Positions 59,508-64,000 of a DNA stretch of 64,000 bases are shown here, one piece after another. The notes below the pieces were generated by a model that saw nothing but the letters and a program-made list of their open reading frames with translations, was not told where the DNA came from and did no database searches. This DNA is from Bradyrhizobium sp. 200. Its GTDB lineage: Bacteria > Pseudomonadota > Alphaproteobacteria > Rhizobiales > Xanthobacteraceae. Positions within the stretch are counted from its first letter, which is position 1. Each line of letters starts with the position of its first letter. The stretch covers positions 7,484,001 through 7,548,000 of the forward strand of contig NZ_CP064689.1 in assembly GCF_023100945.1 (NCBI RefSeq). The letters are read 5' to 3'. Position numbers and translations under genes: made by a program.

Positions 59508-61172
59508 TTACTCTGCGGCGGTTGCGGACCTCGCCGCAACCCGCGCGTCCGCATCGAACACGATGCCCTCATACCCCTTCTGCGCAACGTCGGTGATGGC
59601 CGCGACATATTTCGGCGTACCGCCATTGTAGACGAGATAGCGGGTCTTGCCGTGCTCGTGGCCAGGGATGTTGGAATTGTAACCGGTAAACCATGACTTG
59701 GCTTTGCGCATCAGCATGATGGCGTACATCTTGGTCACATGCGCTGTCCAGCGCGCCTGCGCTTCGGCCGTCGGCTCAGCCCGCGTGTAGCCGCGGCGCC
59801 AGATGTGCTCGAGCAGGCCCATGCACCAGCCGACGCCGTTCTCGATACCGCGCGGAAAGTTGGTGGAAGCCGAACCGCTCTGCGGCCCGGTCGGCATCAA
59901 CAGGTTCGGAAAACCATGGGCCATCATGCCGAGAAAGGTCGAGGGCCCGTCGCGCCATTGGTCGGCCAGCTTCATCCCGCCCACGCCGGTGATGTCGATC
60001 GCATCGAAGGAGCCGGTGATGGCATCGAAGCCGGTGGAATAGACGATGATATCGAGCTCGTAGTCGCGCGCGCTGGTGCGCAGGCCGCTCTCGGTCACGC
60101 GCTCGATCGGGGTCTCGCTGATGTCGACGAGATGCACATTGTCGCGGTTATAGGCCTCGAAGTAATTGGTTTCGAGCGGCACCCGCTGCACGCCAAAACC
60201 ATGATCCTTGGGGATCAGTTTTTCCGCCGTCACCGAGTCCTTGACACGCCGGCGGATGCGATCGGCGATATAGGCGGAAAACTCGGCGTTGGCCGCCTCG
60301 TCGGTGAAGATCTCGCGGAAATTGCTCAGCCAGATGCCGAACCCGGGCTCGTCATAGAGCTTGTCCCACAGCGCGATCCGCTCCTCTGCCGTGACCTCGT
60401 AAAAGCCGCGCCGGTCCGGCTCATGTTCGAAGCCGCCGGGCGTTCGGGTGCAGGCGGCAAATATTTCGTCGTAGCGCGAGCGAATGTCGGCCATCTCTGC
60501 TTGGGAGATCGGGCTGTTGTTGAGCGGCGCGCTCCAGTTCGGACGGCGCTGAAACACCGTGAGTTCGCCGACCTTGTCGGCGATCTCGCCGATCACCTGG
60601 ATTGCGGTCGCGCCGGTGCCGATGATGCCGACCTTCTTGCCGGTCAGCTCGACCGGCTCATGCGGCCAGTAAAAAGTATGGAACGAGCGCCCCTTGAACG
60701 TCTCCATGCCCTGCAGCCGCGGCAGCGTCGGTATCGCCAGCAACCCGACCGCGAGAATGACGAACCGGCATGTCAGTTCGCGGCCGTCGTCGAGCCTGAG
60801 CCGCCACAGATGACTTGCCTCGTCGAACGCCGCCGCCGCCACCTTACGGTTGAAGCGCATGTATTTGCGTAGATCGAATTTGTCGGCGACGTAGTTGAGA
60901 TAGCGCAGGTTCTCCGGCTGCGCCGAAAACCGCTCCTTCCAGTGCCACTCGTTGAGCAGCTCTTTCGAGAAAGAATAGCCGTAGGTGTAGCTCTCGGAAT
61001 CGAAGCGCGCGCCCGGATACCGGTTCCAGTACCAGGTTCCACCGAGATCTGGGGCGGCATCCAGCACAAGCGCGTCCACGCCGAGATCGGCCAGCCGCTT
61101 GATCTGGTAGATGCCCGACACGCCCGCGCCAACGACGACGACCTCGTAATGCGACTTGATGTCCCCGGTCAT
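59508..61172 (-). CDS. Baeyer-Villiger-type flavin-containing monooxygenase
   Basis: 554 residues from ATG 61172 (MTGDIKSHYEVVVVGAGVSG), with GGGGAA 6 bp upstream; the frame stays open further upstream without support. FAD motif [30 protein letters not shown], the canonical BVMO fingerprint FKGRSFHTFYWP (159-170, His165 present), and NADPH motif IIGTGATAIQ. It inserts oxygen next to a ketone using NADPH and O2 (cyclohexanone/phenylacetone monooxygenase-like). It lacks the esterase domain of the 54.7-kb paralogue. It is convergent with the PhyH gene. Confidence 0.9.
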   Translation of the reverse strand: MTGDIKSHYEVVVVGAGVSGIYQIKRLADLGVDALVLDAAPDLGGTWYWNRYPGARFDSESYTYGYSFSKELLNEWHWKERFSAQPENLRYLNYVADKFDLRKYMRFNRKVAAAAFDEASHLWRLRLDDGRELTCRFVILAVGLLAIPTLPRLQGMETFKGRSFHTFYWPHEPVELTGKKVGIIGTGATAIQVIGEIADKVGELTVFQRRPNWSAPLNNSPISQAEMADIRSRYDEIFAACTRTPGGFEHEPDRRGFYEVTAEERIALWDKLYDEPGFGIWLSNFREIFTDEAANAEFSAYIADRIRRRVKDSVTAEKLIPKDHGFGVQRVPLETNYFEAYNRDNVHLVDISETPIERVTESGLRTSARDYELDIIVYSTGFDAITGSFDAIDITGVGGMKLADQWRDGPSTFLGMMAHGFPNLLMPTGPQSGSASTNFPRGIENGVGWCMGLLEHIWRRGYTRAEPTAEAQARWTAHVTKMYAIMLMRKAKSWFTGYNSNIPGHEHGKTRYLVYNGGTPKYVAAITDVAQKGYEGIVFDADARVAARSATAAE

Positions 61173-61340
61173 GCGCTTCCCCGTAATTTTCTTGGCGTCC
61201 ACGATCTGTGCGCGATCGGGCTTCAGTATAGCAATTATACGCGAGCGTGCACTTGCGTCTGGATGCCGGGTTGGCTTGCGAAATCTGGCGCTCAAACATT
61301 GTTTGAAACGGAGCGCGTTATCTCACCTCGACTGTCTGCG

Positions 61341-62111
61341 TCAGATACCCGGCGCGGTGTCGATCTCGGCGTGGAGTTGCGCGACATACGGATCCTCGAT
61401 CCCCAACGCGTCGAGTTGCGTCGCCAGTTGCACGAGGTATTCCCTGTTGGTACCGAGGATACCCTTCCCGCTCGCGATCAGCGCTGCGGTCTCCGCAAAC
61501 GGCAGTTCGCCGACATAGCTCGGGTGCGAAGGGTTCGAGACGAAAGCAAGCGCATCGATCGGCCCCTGCGGCGTGAGCATCGGCACCATCGCCGGCGCAT
61601 AGCCGCCGCGCAGCATCTCGCGGCGCCACAGGATCGCGGTCTCTGTATGGACGGAATCCGCGGCGATGCGGAACGCCAGCCCGTGGCAGCGCCCTTGCTG
61701 CCGCTCCAGCGAAAGCATCAGCGCGGGATAGTCCTGCGATCCTCGGCCGAGATTGATCTTCAGCGTGAAGCGGCGCTGATAGCCCTCGACGTCGGCGAGC
61801 CGGACTTCGGCGAAATGAAATCCGGGGTCCCACATCAGCGAGCCGTAGCAATAGATCCAGAAGTCGCAGCCCGCCTTATGATCTCCGAGCACCGCAAGCC
61901 GCGACGCCTCGATGACCTCGTCCGGCAGCCGCCAGTCTGCGGGCCATCCCGCTTCCCGCACACGCTGCTGCCACATCGCAAACATCTCGGGCGTCAGCCG
62001 CAGCCGCGATTTTTCCGGATGCGTTACCCGGGTTCGGAGCTCGGGCAAATGAATGAATGCGTCCGCGGTCAAGCCGGCATGCCCCTTTGGTGATGCGACA
62101 ATCCTCCGCAA
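61341..62111 (-). CDS. ChaC-like gamma-glutamylcyclotransferase
   Basis: About 256 residues if begun at TTG 62111 (MRRIVASPKGHAGLTADAFI). Start is uncertain: TTG 62072, with AAAGGGG before it, is also possible. The glycine-loop motif IYCYGSLMWDPGF (after ~85 residues), YQRRFTLKINLGRGSQDYPA, and CHGLAFRIAADSVHTETAIL with LWRREM fit the ChaC family. ChaC enzymes split glutathione into 5-oxoproline and Cys-Gly. It is divergent from a gamma-glutamyltransferase-like gene 160 bp away, so the pair may degrade gamma-glutamyl compounds. Confidence 0.83.
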   Translation of the reverse strand: MRRIVASPKGHAGLTADAFIHLPELRTRVTHPEKSRLRLTPEMFAMWQQRVREAGWPADWRLPDEVIEASRLAVLGDHKAGCDFWIYCYGSLMWDPGFHFAEVRLADVEGYQRRFTLKINLGRGSQDYPALMLSLERQQGRCHGLAFRIAADSVHTETAILWRREMLRGGYAPAMVPMLTPQGPIDALAFVSNPSHPSYVGELPFAETAALIASGKGILGTNREYLVQLATQLDALGIEDPYVAQLHAEIDTAPGI

Positions 62112-62273
62112 TGTGCCATTGTCGGCCGCCTGGCGCCAACCTCGAAGACGAGCGGATGTGGTCCCCTTGCATGTTATTCTGTCATGGCTCGCCCAGGATT
62201 TTTAGGGTGTAATGAAGCTCACCCCGACCACGCCCCCACCCGCAAACTTCCACCCGATATCGAAAGTCTCTCC

Positions 62274-63866
62274 ATGCGCGACCAGTTCTCCAACACGCAA
62301 GCGATCCGCAAGCCCGCCGTCACCTCCAAAGGCGGCATCGTCGCGGCCCAGTCCAGCAAGGCTGCGCAAGTCGGCGCCGAGGTGCTGGCCGCGGGCGGCG
62401 ACTGCGTCGACGCTGTGATTGCGACCACGTTTGCGCTCGGCGTGCTGGAGCCGTGGATGAGCGGGCTCGGCGGCGGCGGCGCGATGGTGCTCTACCGCGC
62501 GCGCGAAGACCGCTATGAGGTGATCGACTACGGCATGCGTGCCCCGGCGAGCCTTAACCCTGCGGATTATCCACTGACCGGCGACGGCGCAGCGTCGGAT
62601 ATTTTTCCCTGGCCGCGCGTCAAGGGCGACCGCAACATTCACGGTCCCGGCTCGATCGCCGTGCCCGGCGTGGTGGCCGGCATGGAGGAAGCGCATCGCC
62701 GCCACGCCAAACTGCCGTGGAAGGAATTGCTGGCGCCGAGCGTAAAACTCGCCGATGCGGGCCTTGCGGTCGACTGGTGGACCACGCTGATGATTTCGAG
62801 CGCGGCTGCGGATCTGCGGCGCTATCCCGCCAGCGCCGGCGCCTATCTCGTCGACGGGCTGCCGCCGAACGCGCAATGGGGCATCAAGGCGGACGTCCGC
62901 ATGCCGCAGGGCAGGCTCAAGGCCACGATGGCGCAGCTCGCCAGCGCCGGCCCGCGCGACTTCTACGAGGGCGATCTAGCGCAAAACCTCGCCGCAGACA
63001 TCCAGGCCGCCGGTGGCGTGCTATCGGTCGAAGACCTCAAGCCGTTCCGCGCCCATCTGCGTGAGCCGCTGGCCATTCCCTATCGCGGCGGCAAGGTGTT
63101 CGCGACACCAGAACTCACCGCAGGTCCAACGCTTTCGCGCACGCTCGGCCTGTTGCAGAACGATCTCAAGCCGGCGCGCGGCGGACCGGATGCGGCAGCC
63201 TATGTCGCTTACGCCTCGGCGCTGCTGGCGGCCTATCGCGAACGGCTGAAGGACATGGGCGATCAAGACGGCCGGCGCGCGCTCGGCGCGGAAGCGCTGG
63301 CGCCGGCCTGCACCACGCATTTCTCGGCGGTCGATCGCGACGGCAACATGGCGGCAGTGACGCAGACGCTACTGTCGAGCTTCGGCTCCAGATTCGTTTC
63401 AAGCCAGACCGGCATCACCATGAACAACGGCATCATGTGGTTCGATCCGAGCCCGGGCGCGCCGAACTCGCTGGCACCAGGCAAGCGCTGCCTGACCAAC
63501 TACACGCCGGTGCTGGCGCAAGCCAGCGACGGCCGCCGCGCTGCCATCGGCGCGTCCGGCGGCCGGCGCATCCTGCCGGCGGTGAGCCAGCTTCTGTCCT
63601 TCGTCATGGATTACGGCATGGACCTCGATGCGGTGATCCACCAGCCCCGCATCGACGCCAGCGAAGGCGCCGTCGTGATCGGCGACGTGCGCCTGCCGCA
63701 AGCGGCGCGCGAAGCCCTGCGCACGCGCTTCGACTATGAAGAAGCCCGCATCCAGACCCTGCCGATGAAATTCGCCTGCCCCAGCATCGTGCTGCGCGAC
63801 GGCGTTACCAACAGCGGCGCGACCGAAGTATTCCAGCCGTGGAGCGAGGCGGTAGCGGAGGGGTGA
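62274..63866 (+). CDS. Gamma-glutamyltransferase family protein
   Basis: 530 residues from ATG 62274 (MRDQFSNTQAIRKPAVTSKG). An ATG at 62184 would add 30 residues without a better ribosome site. AQVGAEVLAAGGDCVDAVIA and LEPWMSGLGGGGAMVLY are N-terminal landmarks. The autocleavage and catalytic Thr347 lies in ACTTHFSAVDRDGNMA. NNGIMWFDPSPGAPNSL and GASGGRRILPAVSQ complete the small subunit. No signal peptide is visible, so it may act in the cytoplasm, unlike E. coli GGT. Family reaction: transfer or hydrolysis of gamma-glutamyl groups; a few members act as acylases. Confidence 0.88.
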   Translation: MRDQFSNTQAIRKPAVTSKGGIVAAQSSKAAQVGAEVLAAGGDCVDAVIATTFALGVLEPWMSGLGGGGAMVLYRAREDRYEVIDYGMRAPASLNPADYPLTGDGAASDIFPWPRVKGDRNIHGPGSIAVPGVVAGMEEAHRRHAKLPWKELLAPSVKLADAGLAVDWWTTLMISSAAADLRRYPASAGAYLVDGLPPNAQWGIKADVRMPQGRLKATMAQLASAGPRDFYEGDLAQNLAADIQAAGGVLSVEDLKPFRAHLREPLAIPYRGGKVFATPELTAGPTLSRTLGLLQNDLKPARGGPDAAAYVAYASALLAAYRERLKDMGDQDGRRALGAEALAPACTTHFSAVDRDGNMAAVTQTLLSSFGSRFVSSQTGITMNNGIMWFDPSPGAPNSLAPGKRCLTNYTPVLAQASDGRRAAIGASGGRRILPAVSQLLSFVMDYGMDLDAVIHQPRIDASEGAVVIGDVRLPQAAREALRTRFDYEEARIQTLPMKFACPSIVLRDGVTNSGATEVFQPWSEAVAEG

Positions 63867-63901
63867 GACGGCCATTTGCGAGACGACAATGTCGTTGAAG
63901 A

Positions 63902-63934
63902 GGAAAGTGCGGCAACCAGGACGCCGCACTTTCC
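63902..63934 (+). terminator. Strong hairpin after the gamma-glutamyltransferase gene
   Basis: A perfect 12-bp stem GGAAAGTGCGGC / GCCGCACTTTCC with a 9-base loop lies 35 bp after the stop codon. The A-rich left and T-rich right arm bases could act as a bidirectional terminator. Confidence 0.7.
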
Positions 63935-64000
63935 GTTCATATCGTATCTACACCTGACGCGGCCGCCCTCCCGGGAGGCAGAACGCACATATCTACCGTG

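Overview
The window looks like a chromosomal segment of a GC-rich alphaproteobacterium, most likely Bradyrhizobium or a close relative. The evidence is consistently high third-position GC, three FixK/FNR-type boxes (TTGAN6TCAA class), many ABC/TRAP/TTT solute-binding systems, a DUF3141-phosphate acetyltransferase pair, and small hypothetical proteins of a kind I associate with Bradyrhizobium. I saw no rRNA, tRNA, CRISPR array, IS element or prophage. The assignment rests on gene content, not on a database match.

Layout. (1) 1-6.5 kb: a probable low-oxygen block with a DUF3141 gene and phosphate acetyltransferase, an AI-2E-family membrane protein, a GNAT acetyltransferase, two small proteins and a Ca2+/H+ antiporter. 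FixK-type boxes lie before three of these units. (2) 7-9.8 kb: a complete TRAP transporter (Q, M, P) behind an 11-bp inverted repeat and followed by a terminator hairpin. (3) 10-11 kb: an RTX-like protein built from 17-residue repeats. (4) 11-21.3 kb: a carbohydrate or polyol catabolic cluster with an acid-sugar-dehydratase-like enzyme, class I aldolase, PfkB kinase, complete ABC sugar importer, zinc alcohol dehydrogenase, and a divergent LacI regulator with an SDR. Two near-identical palindromes in the divergent promoter are probable LacI operators. (5) 21.4-22.3 kb: a DUF2066 protein.

(6) 22.8-45.9 kb is the most striking part. A branched-chain-amino-acid-type solute-binding protein and an AraC regulator precede a tightly packed single-strand gene run of about 20 kb. 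It encodes two LIV-type permeases and an ATPase; a second ATPase fused to a Tm-1-like (UPF0261) domain; a PEP-hydrolase-like TIM barrel; a 966-residue flotillin-like protein with 44-residue coiled-coil repeats; two SRPBCC proteins; and a molybdenum hydroxylase (FAD, 2Fe-2S and a split Mo subunit). MoxR/CoxD and VWA/CoxE maturation-like proteins, an amidohydrolase, a metallo-beta-lactamase-fold lactonase, an SMP-30/isochorismatase fusion, an FMN oxidoreductase and an alcohol dehydrogenase follow. The parts suggest uptake, hydroxylation and hydrolytic opening of a ring compound, with a membrane scaffold. The substrate cannot be read from the sequence.

(7) 46.3-50.5 kb: a membrane-fusion protein, ATPase and two FtsX-type permeases (MacAB/Lol-like exporter). 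(8) 50.6-54.5 kb: a phospholipase-D-like protein, and a Bug-type binding protein divergent from a LysR regulator with a recognisable LysR box. (9) 54.7-64 kb: a Baeyer-Villiger-type monooxygenase fused to an esterase, a TfoX-N protein, an ATC-hydrolase-like protein, a phytanoyl-CoA dioxygenase-like protein, a second monooxygenase, and a divergent ChaC-like / gamma-glutamyltransferase pair that may act on glutathione or gamma-glutamyl compounds.
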